A stretch of DNA of 24,477 nucleotides from Pusillimonas sp. UBA3987 (GCA_002384935.1 DGCD01000016.1:1-24477); one strand, 5' to 3'; shown: positions 1 through 8,188, numbered from the stretch's first letter. Program-made: numbers and translations. The notes: a model not told the origin generated them from the letters alone.

Positions 1-11
1 ATTGGGGACAT
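1..11 (-). CDS. Transposase, first codons only (partial)
   Basis: The start codon ATG at 11-9 is followed by TCC CCA and the first two bases of a fourth codon, giving Met-Ser-Pro and then Ile or Met. It has a strong ribosome binding site, GGAGG at 24-20, with eight bases of spacing. Position just inside an IS terminus, reading inward, fits a transposase gene. Too little coding sequence is present to assign a family from the protein. Confidence 0.5.
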
Positions 12-71
12 CGGTATTACCTCCATTAAGCCTGTTCGTCGAAAAAACAAGTTTAATGAATACCGGTCGTC

Positions 72-92
72 CCCCTTTTATGATGAAGAGCC
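72..92 (-). repeat. IS terminal inverted repeat, left copy
   Basis: These 21 bases are identical, in reverse complement, to 24457-24477. The outer tip (GGCTCTTC on the minus strand) faces into the window. The adjacent eight bases (93-100, agcgttca) would be the target duplication if the element makes 8-bp duplications, and they include the stop codon of the neighbouring enolase-superfamily gene. Confidence 0.85.
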
Positions 93-97
93 AGCGT

Positions 98-1150
98 TCA
101 CTGCTTTAACGACAAACCATGTCCAGGACACGGCCTGGCACGAAGCGTGCCGTCGTTTTCGCGGTCGGGCCACCCTTCGAATGCGTCTTCAATAATGGGG
201 AACTCCTCCAGTAAAAGCACGCCATTGAAACTACCCGCCAAATGAACGAACAACCCTGGCAGGAAATGGGGCGCAACCGTTACGCCTTTGAGCGCCGCCA
301 TGCGCGCCACTTCCAGACACGGCGTTAAACCGCCTGCCATCGCAAGGTCGGGCTGAATCACGCCTGCAATTTCATCCTCCAGCGCCACCACAAAACGATC
401 GGAACCCTGATAGTGCTCACCAGCAGCAATTCTCACTGCATTTTTTTGCCGGGCAAGACGCCGGTAACCCAAGATGTCATCCGACGGCAGCGGCTCCTCG
501 ATGAAATCCAGGTTGTATTCAACGGCCTGCGCAAGCAATCTGGAAGCGGATTCGATATTTCCTTTTTCATTGGCGTCGGCCATTAATCGGGCATCAGGCC
601 CAATAGCGTCGCGCACCGCACGCAAAACCTGTTCATCACCGTCATCGGCATTAACGCGCGGCTTGACGCCGACATACCCCGATTCAATGTACTTCGCTGC
701 AAGTTCAGCGCTTTGCTCGGGCGTGGCTTTGGGGCTGAAGCCACCGCTGGCATAAAGCGGCACTGAGCCAATGTCTCCCCCCAGGGTGTGCACCAGCGGC
801 TCGTTATTGCGTCGCGCCGTCAAATCCCACAGCGCTACATCCAACGCGGCAAGCGCCAGCATGTTCGGCCCATCGCCCGTTCGGTTAAAGCTCTTTTTGA
901 TCTGCGCCCAATGAACGGCGGGCGCTTGCAATGACTTGCCATCAAGAAACCGGGCGGCTTGTGCTTGGGCAAGTTGTGCAATGATTGCGCCACCCCCGCC
1001 AATCACGTAGGAAAACCCCAAGCCCTCTACACCATCCGTATCGCGTAAAGTGGCAACGATGATGTCCACTCCGGTTACACCGGAGCCGCCAATAGGCTTT
1101 TCGAATTTCTTTTCAATCAGTTGAATTTGCGTTGATTTGATCTGCGTCAT
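98..1150 (-). CDS. Mandelate racemase/muconate lactonizing enzyme family protein (enolase superfamily)
   Basis: The 350-residue protein has the two-domain enolase-superfamily plan: an N-terminal capping domain (about 1-125) and a barrel (about 130-340). Visible active-site residues are Lys163-Pro-Arg165, Asp192 with Asn194, Glu218, Glu245, Asp268, His295 and Glu315. These fall almost exactly where mandelate racemase has its KxK pair, its three Mg ligands (Asp, Glu, Glu), the Asp-His dyad and the last Glu. The second Lys of KxK is Arg here. The family abstracts a proton next to a carboxylate; substrates include mandelate and many sugar acids, and this one cannot be named. The start is the ATG at 1150; no strong ribosome site is visible. 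The stop lies five bases from the IS terminus, so native downstream sequence has been displaced. It is divergent from the ychJ-like gene. Confidence 0.9.
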   Translation of the reverse strand: MTQIKSTQIQLIEKKFEKPIGGSGVTGVDIIVATLRDTDGVEGLGFSYVIGGGGAIIAQLAQAQAARFLDGKSLQAPAVHWAQIKKSFNRTGDGPNMLALAALDVALWDLTARRNNEPLVHTLGGDIGSVPLYASGGFSPKATPEQSAELAAKYIESGYVGVKPRVNADDGDEQVLRAVRDAIGPDARLMADANEKGNIESASRLLAQAVEYNLDFIEEPLPSDDILGYRRLARQKNAVRIAAGEHYQGSDRFVVALEDEIAGVIQPDLAMAGGLTPCLEVARMAALKGVTVAPHFLPGLFVHLAGSFNGVLLLEEFPIIEDAFEGWPDRENDGTLRARPCPGHGLSLKQ

Positions 1151-1273
1151 TGTTAAATAGTCGAAATCGCTTGGTTTAATGATTCATGTTGCCATGTCCA
1201 GGAGATCACCAGAATATAATCGAGTCCATCTGCTCTTGCCATACTATCAACTGCGCAGATAAATATTCCTTCC

Positions 1274-1702
1274 ATGAAAAAAAGCCATATCGTTTCACCT
1301 TCGAACCTGTGCCCTTGCGAAAGCGGAACCGCCTACGAGGCTTGTTGCAAGCGCTGGCATTACGGTGTGCAACGCCTGATGGCGCCCGATGCGCCCACAC
1401 TGATGCGATCGCGATACAGCGCGTTTGTGCTGAACGAACTGGATTACCTGCTGGACACCTGGCACCCCGACACACGTCCACCCCATTTGGGACCCAACCC
1501 GCCAGGCTTGAAATGGCTGGGTCTTCAACTGCGCACTCATGCGCAACAAGACGCCGATCATGCCACCGTGGAATTTATTGCGCGCTCGCGCTTGAACGGA
1601 CAGGCAAACCGATTGCACGAAGTCAGCCGATTCGTACGTGAGAACAATCAATGGTTTTATGTCGACGGCGATTTCGTTCAAAAGCCCGGTAAAGAACGCT
1701 GA
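1274..1702 (+). CDS. ychJ: YchJ-family protein with SEC-C metal-binding motif
   Basis: The 142-residue protein opens with a SEC-C type zinc motif (Cys13-Pro-Cys15 ... Cys24-Cys25), followed by an NTF2-like domain ending in the typical run around Trp-Phe-Tyr-Val-Asp-Gly-Asp. Length and order match the YchJ/UPF0225 family, whose cellular role is unknown. The start ATG at 1274 puts the cysteine motif near the N terminus, as in relatives; the ribosome site is weak. A longer overlapping frame beginning at 1186 is a shadow, because only this frame carries the conserved motifs. The 123-base gap to the divergent enolase-superfamily gene must hold both promoters, but I see no clear boxes there. Confidence 0.88.
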   Translation: MKKSHIVSPSNLCPCESGTAYEACCKRWHYGVQRLMAPDAPTLMRSRYSAFVLNELDYLLDTWHPDTRPPHLGPNPPGLKWLGLQLRTHAQQDADHATVEFIARSRLNGQANRLHEVSRFVRENNQWFYVDGDFVQKPGKER

Positions 1703-1773
1703 TCACTCGCGTTTTGCACACCTGATTTAAACCATCAGCAGGCACACCACAGGCAATATCCTTTACACTGATA

Positions 1774-1860
1774 CCCACGCAGGGGTACTCGCCGGTTTTC
1801 TGGCGGGTTGAGACAGGCCCTTCGTACCAGTACGGATAATGCCGATGCTGGGAGCGCACT
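1774..1860 (+). promoter_or_regulatory. TPP (THI-box) riboswitch upstream of thiC
   Basis: The conserved thi-box pieces occur in the right order and spacing: an AGGGGT segment (1781-1786), a variable hairpin (CGCC at 1790-1793 with GGCG at 1802-1805), TTGAGA (1808-1813; CTGAGA is usual), a CCC strand, CCAG pairing with CTGG (1827-1830/1848-1851), and GGATAATGCC (1834-1843), the most diagnostic stretch. The closing P1 helix appears short (CGC 1778-1780 with GCG 1854-1856). It lies about 85 bases before thiC, the usual target of this riboswitch, which lowers expression when thiamine pyrophosphate is plentiful. Confidence 0.93.
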
Positions 1861-1887
1861 CGCTGGCATCGTTTGGCCTCACGTCAC

Positions 1888-1938
1888 CCGATACAGCGGG
1901 TTTCTTCCCTATCGGCTCCATAGTTCTTTTTTTGGAGC
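1888..1938 (+). promoter_or_regulatory. Candidate expression platform of the TPP riboswitch
   Basis: Two helices follow the aptamer. CCGATA (1888-1893) can pair with TATCGG (1910-1915). GCTCCA (1915-1920) can pair perfectly with TGGAGC (1933-1938), which contains the GGAG ribosome binding site of thiC. The second helix would hide the ribosome site, suggesting control at translation. A T-rich run (1924-1933) lies in its loop and is not placed like an intrinsic terminator tail. The roles are inferred from pairing only. Confidence 0.5.
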
Positions 1939-1943
1939 ACATC

Positions 1944-3857
1944 TTGAGTACCAATTCCACTTTTTCAGCAGCCCGCGCCGAAGTCGACGCCGCGGCCATC
2001 GCCCCGCTTCCCCAGTCACGCAAGGTCTATCAGCAAGGCTCTCGCCCCGATATTCGCGTGCCATTTCGCGAAGTCTCGCAAGGCGATACACCCACCATGT
2101 TCGGTGGTGAAAAGAACCCGCCGCTGACCGTTTATGACACCAGCGGCCCTTACACCGACCCGTCGGTGAAAATCGACATCCGCAAGGGGCTGGCTGCCAT
2201 GCGTGGCAACTGGATCGCAGAACGCGACGACACGGAACAACTGGAGGGCGCCAGCAGCAAGTACGGCCAGACCCGGCAAAAAGACGCCGCGCTTGACGCG
2301 TTGCGTTTCGAATTGAAGCGCCAGCCGCGCCGTGCCAAAGCAGGTAAGAACGTAACGCAAATGCATTACGCCCGCCGCGGCATTGTCACGCCCGAAATGG
2401 AGTTTGTCGCGATCCGTGAAAACCTGCAGCGCGAACGCTACGTGGAAATGCTGCGCGCAACCGGCCCCGACGGGGAAAAAATGGCGGCTCGCTTGCTGCA
2501 TCAGCATCCGGGCCAGTCATTCGGCGCCGCGATTCCGAACCTGATCACACCCGAGTTTGTACGCGACGAAATCGCCAGGGGCCGGGCGATTATTCCGGCA
2601 AACATCAATCACCCGGAAAGCGAACCCATGGCAATCGGCCGCAACTTCCTGGTCAAGATTAATGCCAATATCGGCAATTCGGCCCTAAGCTCAAACATCA
2701 GCGACGAAGTTGAAAAAATGACCTGGGCAATTCGCTGGGGTGGCGACACCGTGATGGACTTGTCGACCGGCAAGAACATCCACGAGACCCGCGAATGGAT
2801 CATCCGAAACTCGCCGGTACCCATTGGCACCGTGCCGATTTATCAGGCACTGGAGAAAGTGGACGGCAAGGCCGAGGAACTGACTTGGGAGATCTTTCGA
2901 GACACGCTCATTGAGCAAGCCGAACAAGGCGTGGATTACTTCACGATTCACGCCGGTGTCAGACTCCCCTTCATTCCCATGACCGCCAACCGCATGACGG
3001 GTATTGTGTCGCGCGGTGGATCGATCATGGCCAAATGGTGTCTGGCGCACCACAAGGAAAGCTTTATCTATGAACGCTTCGAAGACATATGCGACATCAT
3101 GAAAGCGTATGACGTTAGCTTTTCCCTGGGCGATGGGCTCAGGCCCGGGTCGGGATACGACGCCAACGACGAGGCACAATTTGCCGAGCTCAAAACGCTG
3201 GGCGAATTGACCCAGGTGGCCTGGAAACACGATGTACAAGTCATGGTGGAGGGGCCAGGCCATGTGCCCATGCACCTGATCAAGGAAAATATGGACATGC
3301 AACTGGAGCATTGCCATGAAGCCCCCTTTTATACGCTGGGGCCGCTGACAACGGACATTGCGCCGGGCTACGACCATATTACTTCCGGCATCGGGGCCGC
3401 CCTGATCGGCTGGTACGGCACTGCCATGCTGTGCTATGTAACGCCCAAGGAACATTTGGGCCTGCCCAACAAAAAGGATGTGAAAGACGGCATCATCACC
3501 TACAAAATTGCAGCGCACGCGGCCGACCTGGCCAAAGGCCACCCGGGCGCAGCCATACGGGACAACGTGCTATCCAAGGCCCGTTTTGAGTTCCGCTGGG
3601 ATGATCAATTCAATTTAGGACTCGACCCTGACACGGCCAAAGACTTTCACGACGAAACGCTTCCTAAGGACTCGATGAAAGTGGCGCATTTTTGTTCAAT
3701 GTGCGGACCCCATTTTTGCAGCATGAAAATCACGCAAGACGTGCGCGAATATGCAAAGAAAAAGGGCCTGCAAGAAGCGCAAGCCCTGCAACAGGGTATG
3801 CAGGAGAAAGCCATTGAGTTTGTGAAAAAAGGGTCACAGATTTACCACCAGAGCTAA
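1944..3857 (+). CDS. thiC: Phosphomethylpyrimidine synthase ThiC
   Basis: ThiC is a radical-SAM enzyme that rearranges aminoimidazole ribotide into hydroxymethylpyrimidine phosphate for thiamine synthesis. The 4Fe-4S ligands are seen near the C terminus as Cys584-x2-Cys587-x4-Cys592, and the long conserved core (for example NANIGNSALSS and VEGPGHVPM) is unmistakable. I place the start at TTG 1944, six bases after GGAG (1934-1937), giving 637 residues beginning MSTNSTF, the usual length. The open frame extends upstream to ATG 1839, but that codon sits inside the riboswitch's conserved GGATAATGCC and the extra 35 residues are not ThiC-like. No other thiamine genes follow; a terminator comes next. 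Confidence 0.97.
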   Translation: MSTNSTFSAARAEVDAAAIAPLPQSRKVYQQGSRPDIRVPFREVSQGDTPTMFGGEKNPPLTVYDTSGPYTDPSVKIDIRKGLAAMRGNWIAERDDTEQLEGASSKYGQTRQKDAALDALRFELKRQPRRAKAGKNVTQMHYARRGIVTPEMEFVAIRENLQRERYVEMLRATGPDGEKMAARLLHQHPGQSFGAAIPNLITPEFVRDEIARGRAIIPANINHPESEPMAIGRNFLVKINANIGNSALSSNISDEVEKMTWAIRWGGDTVMDLSTGKNIHETREWIIRNSPVPIGTVPIYQALEKVDGKAEELTWEIFRDTLIEQAEQGVDYFTIHAGVRLPFIPMTANRMTGIVSRGGSIMAKWCLAHHKESFIYERFEDICDIMKAYDVSFSLGDGLRPGSGYDANDEAQFAELKTLGELTQVAWKHDVQVMVEGPGHVPMHLIKENMDMQLEHCHEAPFYTLGPLTTDIAPGYDHITSGIGAALIGWYGTAMLCYVTPKEHLGLPNKKDVKDGIITYKIAAHAADLAKGHPGAAIRDNVLSKARFEFRWDDQFNLGLDPDTAKDFHDETLPKDSMKVAHFCSMCGPHFCSMKITQDVREYAKKKGLQEAQALQQGMQEKAIEFVKKGSQIYHQS

Positions 3858-3877
3858 GCGATTTAGCCCTTTCCCAA

Positions 3878-3918
3878 ACGAGTCAGGGCGGCATCTCACC
3901 CTGACTCGTCATTGTTTT
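3878..3918 (+). terminator. Intrinsic terminator after thiC
   Basis: A perfect 11-bp stem (acgagtcaggg 3878-3888 with its complement 3899-3909) has a 10-base loop and is followed by CATTGTTTTAC. The T tract is imperfect. The hairpin lies between the converging thiC and DMT transporter genes, so it may act on both strands. Confidence 0.8.
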
Positions 3919-3951
3919 ACCCCTTTAACCGACTCGCGAGCCATGATAATT

Positions 3952-4860
3952 CTAGCCAGACTGATTTAATCTGCCCAACTTACGCCCACCATATTCAGCT
4001 AGCCCGATCCCAGCGAATATTAGTGCCAGCGCCGCTGCGTGATACAAATGAAACGTCTCTCCAACTAATGTAATGGCCAGCAACGCCCCCCAAATAGGCA
4101 ACAGATTTATAAACAGGCTGGCTCGGTTTCCACCAATAAGCTCAACAGCTCTAATGAAAAAAACCTGCCCCAAGAGGGATGGAAAGATAACAATATACGC
4201 AACAGCCAGCCACCCTTGGGAATCAGGCAATTTTGTAAAACCTTGCACCGCCTCAATAACCAGCAAAGGTAACGAGGCCAATGTCGCTCCCAGACACAGC
4301 ACGAACATCAGACTTGTCCAGTGAATATTGGGTTTGCTACGCAATGCAGCGGTATAGATCCCATAAGACAGGATCGCAAGAAGCATCAGGGCATCGCCAA
4401 AATTAATATTCAAAGCAAACAAGTTGGCCAGGTCTCCCTGCACGGCGACGATAATCACCCCTAGGAACGACAAAATAAATCCAAATGCCTGCTCTTTAAC
4501 GATACGGCTGGAAAACAAAATAAAGCTGGCTGCAAACACAAATAGCGGTGTACCGCCCTGCATGATGCTGGCGTTAACCGCAGTGGTATAGATAAGTGCG
4601 TAAAACAACGCAACACTAAACCCGGTAAAGCCAATCGCCCCCAGAATCAATAAATACGACAACCGCGGACGAATCACCGCCCAATCTGCTGCAATTTGAT
4701 CTTTCTTGAATAAATACAACGCCACCATCACGCTCGCCCAACGAATCGTGACAATGACCATCGGCGATACATGTCCCACCGCGAACTTGCCTGCAATTGA
4801 GTTCGCCGCCCAAAAAAGCGTTGCCAGTGCCAATAATGCGTAAGCTTTATAAATAATCAT
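3952..4860 (-). CDS. DMT-superfamily transporter with EamA domains
   Basis: A 302-residue integral membrane protein, with about ten hydrophobic segments arranged as two EamA repeats (roughly 1-140 and 145-290). The first helix carries the common FWA(A/G)N motif, and the C terminus ends in a short basic tail. Members export or import small metabolites across the inner membrane; the substrate is unknown. I use ATG 4860, giving MIIYKAY. The frame can be extended to TTG 4884, but that codon lies in the T-rich tail of the terminator of the operon upstream, which argues against it. AGGA directly abuts the ATG, so the ribosome site is poorly spaced. With only 78 bases to the upstream operon, its promoter must be very close or it relies on read-through. 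Confidence 0.85.
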   Translation of the reverse strand: MIIYKAYALLALATLFWAANSIAGKFAVGHVSPMVIVTIRWASVMVALYLFKKDQIAADWAVIRPRLSYLLILGAIGFTGFSVALFYALIYTTAVNASIMQGGTPLFVFAASFILFSSRIVKEQAFGFILSFLGVIIVAVQGDLANLFALNINFGDALMLLAILSYGIYTAALRSKPNIHWTSLMFVLCLGATLASLPLLVIEAVQGFTKLPDSQGWLAVAYIVIFPSLLGQVFFIRAVELIGGNRASLFINLLPIWGALLAITLVGETFHLYHAAALALIFAGIGLAEYGGRKLGRLNQSG

Positions 4861-4882
4861 TCCTTTACAAAGACTGAAAAAC

Positions 4883-4912
4883 AAACAAAGGCCGCATTCG
4901 CGGCCTTTGTTT
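4883..4912 (-). terminator. Terminator of the catabolic/transport operon
   Basis: A perfect 13-bp stem (aaacaaaggccgc at 4883-4895 with its complement at 4900-4912) has a four-base loop. Read on the minus strand, the 3' arm itself ends in TTTGTTT and runs on into GTTTTT, so it is a strong terminator 26 bases after the last ABC gene. On the plus strand the 3' arm is also T-rich, so it may work both ways. Confidence 0.88.
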
Positions 4913-4938
4913 TCGGCACTAAAGTAATACTTTACTTG

Positions 4939-5658
4939 TTAATAATCCGTGCCCATGTAGGCTGCTTTCAAGGCCGGCGATGCCAGCAATTCACTGCTCT
5001 GCCCATGCATCACCACTTCGCCGTCTTCCAGAACATAAGCATAATCAGCCATGCTTAAAGCCGCGTGAACATTTTGCTCAACCAGCCCGATAGTAACACC
5101 CGTTTGTTGAATATCAGACAAAATCGAGAGCAACTCTTTAACCATTGTAGGCGCCAGACCCAGGGTGGGTTCATCCAGCAGCAGCACACGCGGCCTGGCC
5201 ATTAAGCTTCTGGCCAAGGCAAGCATCTGCTGCTCGCCGCCGGACAAGAACCCTGCCAGGCTGGTGCGACGTTCGCGCAAACGGGGAAACAATTCATACA
5301 TTTGATCGGCCCGCTCGCGCCACCCTTGTCGCGCATGCGAGGAATAGGCCCCAATGCGCAGCGTTTCCGCTACCGAGAAATCGGGAAACACCAGCCGCCC
5401 CTCGGGTACAAGCGACAACCCTCGCGCAAGACGCTCGGGCGTCGACATCGCATTCAGTGTATTTCCATCCAGCCGAACCTGCCCCCGCGATATGGGTATC
5501 AACCCCGAAAGCAACCTCATCAAAGTTGTCTTGCCGGCGCCATTGCTGCCAACAAAAGCCGTTACCTTGCCCGACTCGAGTGAAACCGATACCTGCTTCA
5601 GTATCTGGATTTCTCCATAGCCCCCGGACACGTCAGTCGCTTCAAGAACACTAGCCAT
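4939..5658 (-). CDS. livF: ABC transporter ATPase, LivF type
   Basis: The 239-residue nucleotide-binding subunit of a branched-chain-amino-acid/amide (HAAT) importer. Visible motifs are Walker A GSNGAGKTT (37-45), signature LSGGEQQ (138-144), Walker B LLLDEP (159-164) and the LVEQN stretch typical of LivF. The start is ATG 5658, overlapping the end of livG by eight bases; the frame stays open to 5763, but that extension is livG sequence read out of frame. It is the last gene of the operon, just before the terminator at 4883-4912. It acts on the inner face of the membrane with LivG. The substrate is unlikely to be Leu/Ile/Val, given the ring-modifying enzymes upstream (inference). Confidence 0.94.
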   Translation of the reverse strand: MASVLEATDVSGGYGEIQILKQVSVSLESGKVTAFVGSNGAGKTTLMRLLSGLIPISRGQVRLDGNTLNAMSTPERLARGLSLVPEGRLVFPDFSVAETLRIGAYSSHARQGWRERADQMYELFPRLRERRTSLAGFLSGGEQQMLALARSLMARPRVLLLDEPTLGLAPTMVKELLSILSDIQQTGVTIGLVEQNVHAALSMADYAYVLEDGEVVMHGQSSELLASPALKAAYMGTDY

Positions 5659-6382
5659 GCTGCTCTCCGAGATACGCTTTAATGACCTGCGGATCACGGC
5701 CCACCTCATCGGGCACGCCCTCCATGAGCTTGCTTCCCTCGTGCAACACCACAATACGATCACTCATTCTCATTAAAACCTTCATGACATGCTCAATAAT
5801 GATAATGCTCAGGTCATAGCGCTCCTTGACGCGCGTTATTAGCGCCAGGGCGGTATCGACTTCCGTTGCATTCAAACCTGCCAGCACCTCGTCCAGCAGG
5901 AGCAACTTGGGCTGGGTTGCCAATGCACGGGCAATCTCAAGGCGCTTGCGGCTGGCGAGGTTCAACGTCGCAGCCGGTTTGTGCGCATGAGCCGCCAGGC
6001 CGACCTCCTCAAGCAAATCAAGGCAGACATGTTCGGCCGACTTCAGCCGACGCAACCGGGCATGCCCATACAACGCCCCAACCATACAATTTTCCAGAAC
6101 ACTCATTTGCTGAAATGGCCGAACAATCTGGAAGGTGCGCGCAATTCCCATCTGGCTTGCCAGCTCTGCGCGGGCGGGGACCCGCTTACCCTCAAAGCGA
6201 ATGCTTCCGTCACTTGGCGCGACATTGCCTGCAATCATGGAAAACAGCGTCGTTTTGCCTGCACCATTGGCACCCATCAAACCCAGCATTTCCCCCTTTC
6301 GCATTTGAAAACTGACATCTCGCACGGCAACGACGCCGCCGAAACGACGGGAGACCCCCTGAACTTCCAAAATACTGCTCAT
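5651..6382 (-). CDS. livG: ABC transporter ATPase, LivG type
   Basis: A 243-residue ATPase with Walker A GANGAGKTT (37-45), Walker B LLLLDE (160-165) and the His switch in IIIIEHVM. The ABC signature is degenerate: where LSxGQ would be expected it reads LNLASRKRLEIARAL (140-154), a variant I recall in a subset of LivG proteins. The ATP site using that signature may be less active, with LivF supplying the canonical one. The start ATG 6382 overlaps the livM stop as ATGA. A longer frame from 6418 is available but unneeded. It forms the heterodimeric motor of the HAAT importer with LivF. Confidence 0.93.
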   Translation of the reverse strand: MSSILEVQGVSRRFGGVVAVRDVSFQMRKGEMLGLMGANGAGKTTLFSMIAGNVAPSDGSIRFEGKRVPARAELASQMGIARTFQIVRPFQQMSVLENCMVGALYGHARLRRLKSAEHVCLDLLEEVGLAAHAHKPAATLNLASRKRLEIARALATQPKLLLLDEVLAGLNATEVDTALALITRVKERYDLSIIIIEHVMKVLMRMSDRIVVLHEGSKLMEGVPDEVGRDPQVIKAYLGEQHG

Positions 6383-7302
6383 GACACCCCCCCGTTCGAA
6401 CGACGACGCGCCTGCCACTTACCCACGATGCCGTCTGGCGCAAACAGCACGAAGCTCAATAGCAGCACGCCCAGTAACACCATGTAGAATTCCGGCGCGC
6501 GCGACCAAAGCAACTCAGACAACAGCATAATGAAACCAGCACCCAGCACAGGACCGGCCGGCCGATCGCTGCCCCCGATAATTGCCATTGTCACAATCGT
6601 GAATGAGGTCATCGGGTTGAACATCTGCATTGGCTCAAAGTAAGTTGAGCGCAACACAGTTAGCGCACCCACCATCGCGGGAATGCCGGCCGACAGGATG
6701 AACGCAATCAACTTGACCTTCGTAACCGGCACACCCAGCGTTGTTGCAGCCACTTCGTCTTCACGCACCGACCACAACGCCATGCCCAGACGGGAGTGCC
6801 GCAGCACCATGACCAGAACCACGGAAAGCACGGCCAAGCCCAACATACCGTAGCTGAGCACCATGACATCGGGCCCACCCAGCAACAGGCGCCCACTCAT
6901 GCCTAATGAAGATTCAATTGCCACCACAATGTACTTAACAAACTCTGCCAGGCCGAAGGTCAGAATGACAAAGTAAGGTCCTCGTACGCGCAATGCCGGC
7001 AACCCGACAAGCAATGCGAACAGCGCAGCCACTATGGCGGCAAGCGGAAGAATTGCCCAAATGGGCAAGGTCATCCAACTCAAAGCCATTACATAGCCAC
7101 CCAGGCCGTAAAAAACGGCATGGCCCAGCGAGATATAGCCGGTCATGCCGGAAAATGCCACCCAACTCGCCGTCAAGGCAATCCAGCCAAAGAGTTGCAA
7201 CATGACACCCTGGCCATACGAGCCCAGCACGGCCGGCAAAACAGCCAGCACGATCAGCAGCGCGAACCAGCCAGTCAAATCAGAAAAACGCAGACGGTTC
7301 AT
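6379..7302 (-). CDS. livM: ABC transporter permease, LivM type
   Basis: A 307-residue membrane protein with about eight or nine hydrophobic spans and the LivM-family core, including GYISLGHAVFYGLGGYV (about 55-71), GLPALRVRGPYFVILTFG in the middle and the cytoplasmic loop LRHSRLGMALWSVREDEVAATTLGV, which contacts the ATPases. ATG 7302 overlaps the livH stop (ATGA) and has GGAGG just upstream. It forms the inner-membrane channel with LivH. Confidence 0.94.
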   Translation of the reverse strand: MNRLRFSDLTGWFALLIVLAVLPAVLGSYGQGVMLQLFGWIALTASWVAFSGMTGYISLGHAVFYGLGGYVMALSWMTLPIWAILPLAAIVAALFALLVGLPALRVRGPYFVILTFGLAEFVKYIVVAIESSLGMSGRLLLGGPDVMVLSYGMLGLAVLSVVLVMVLRHSRLGMALWSVREDEVAATTLGVPVTKVKLIAFILSAGIPAMVGALTVLRSTYFEPMQMFNPMTSFTIVTMAIIGGSDRPAGPVLGAGFIMLLSELLWSRAPEFYMVLLGVLLLSFVLFAPDGIVGKWQARRRSNGGVS

Positions 7303-8183
7303 GCCAGCCTCCTGCCAAACAAACCCTGGGGACGAACAAACAATACGAGAATAAATACCCCATACAGCAAGATCGAGCGATATGCCGGTGATGTCAGGGC
7401 CGCGCCGTACACCTCAACGCAAGCCAACAGCAATGCCCCAATAACACTACCGCCGATTGATCCCAGACCGCCCAGGATAATCACAAAGAACGCGGCAATC
7501 GTGAAAGGAAAACCGGCGAACGGCGTGATACTTTCAACCATGCTGACCAACGCCCCGGCCAGACCTGCCAAGGCAAAACCAAGACAGAAAATAATTCGAT
7601 TGACCTTGTCGGCAGGCACACCCACCAGGGAGGCAGCATCACGCTGTTGAATAAGCGCGCGTATCGCAAGCCCGGTCATGCCAAAACGCAGGAACAACAT
7701 CACGACTACCGTCGCAATGGCGCTGACGCCGATGATAAGCAGGCGGTTCAACGCGATGCTGACATCGCCAATCTGCACAATGGTATCCATATAGCTGTAA
7801 CTGCGCGCATTGGCGGAAAACAGCAAAGCGCCCAGGTTCTGCAAGATGACAGACAGGCCGAAAAACACCAGCAAAGAGTTTGCTTCGATACGTTGCACCA
7901 GGGCCGGCGTGCTGGACAAGCGACGTATCAAAAGTTCATAACAGAGCCAGCCCAATACTGCTGCCGCCAACATGGCTGCGAACATAGACGCCAGAGGCGA
8001 TACCTCATACGCTGTAAACAGCCAGAAAGTAACGTAAGCCCCCAGCATCATGATTTCGCCGTGCGCAACATTAAGCAGCCGCATTGCGCCATAGATCAGA
8101 TTCAGCCCTAATGCCACCAAGGCATAGACCGAAGCCAATGCCAAGGTAGCGATCAGCAGCTCGAACGAAAACAAGCTTGCCAT
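7299..8183 (-). CDS. livH: ABC transporter permease, LivH type
   Basis: A 294-residue membrane protein with the LivH N-terminal hallmark GLNLIYGAMRLLNVAHGEIMMLGAY (in two overlapping conserved pieces, about 32-56) and, near the end, the AFFVIILGGLGSIGGSVIGALLL stretch. I chose ATG 8183, preceded by GGGAAG and five bases after the stop of the binding-protein gene. A GTG at 8201 would overlap that gene without a good ribosome site. It is the partner permease of LivM. Confidence 0.94.
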   Translation of the reverse strand: MASLFSFELLIATLALASVYALVALGLNLIYGAMRLLNVAHGEIMMLGAYVTFWLFTAYEVSPLASMFAAMLAAAVLGWLCYELLIRRLSSTPALVQRIEANSLLVFFGLSVILQNLGALLFSANARSYSYMDTIVQIGDVSIALNRLLIIGVSAIATVVVMLFLRFGMTGLAIRALIQQRDAASLVGVPADKVNRIIFCLGFALAGLAGALVSMVESITPFAGFPFTIAAFFVIILGGLGSIGGSVIGALLLACVEVYGAALTSPAYRSILLYGVFILVLFVRPQGLFGRRLA

Positions 8184-8188
8184 CTTCC

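Larger units (their letters stand above)
1..92 (-). mobile_element. Partial insertion sequence end, probably ISL3 family
   Basis: Read on the minus strand, position 92 starts with GGCTCTTC, the kind of terminus typical of ISL3-family elements. It is followed by about 60 bases of leader, a GGAGG ribosome site (20-24) and an ATG (9-11) that opens a reading frame running off the window. The outer 21 bases (72-92) recur in inverted orientation at 24457-24477, as expected of a terminal inverted repeat. The element body lies outside the window to the left. The family name rests on remembered terminal sequence only; that this is an IS end is much surer than which family it belongs to. Confidence 0.72.

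Noticed and set aside
1186..1641. A 151-codon open frame overlapping the ychJ-like gene
   Set aside because: It runs out of frame through ychJ, has arginine/proline-rich content with no recognisable domain, and ychJ has clear motifs.
1839..1943. An upstream start for thiC giving a 35-residue N-terminal extension
   Set aside because: The ATG is part of the conserved GGATAATGCC of the TPP riboswitch, the extension is not ThiC-like, and a GGAG-TTG start at 1944 gives the normal length.
2691..3542. A 283-codon minus-strand open frame inside thiC
   Set aside because: It is antisense to a highly conserved enzyme, rich in His/Val/Gly as expected of a shadow frame, with no family features.
5659..5763. 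Upstream extension of livF to 5763
   Set aside because: It would overlap livG by more than 100 bases and add non-homologous residues; ATG 5658 gives the usual LivF N terminus.
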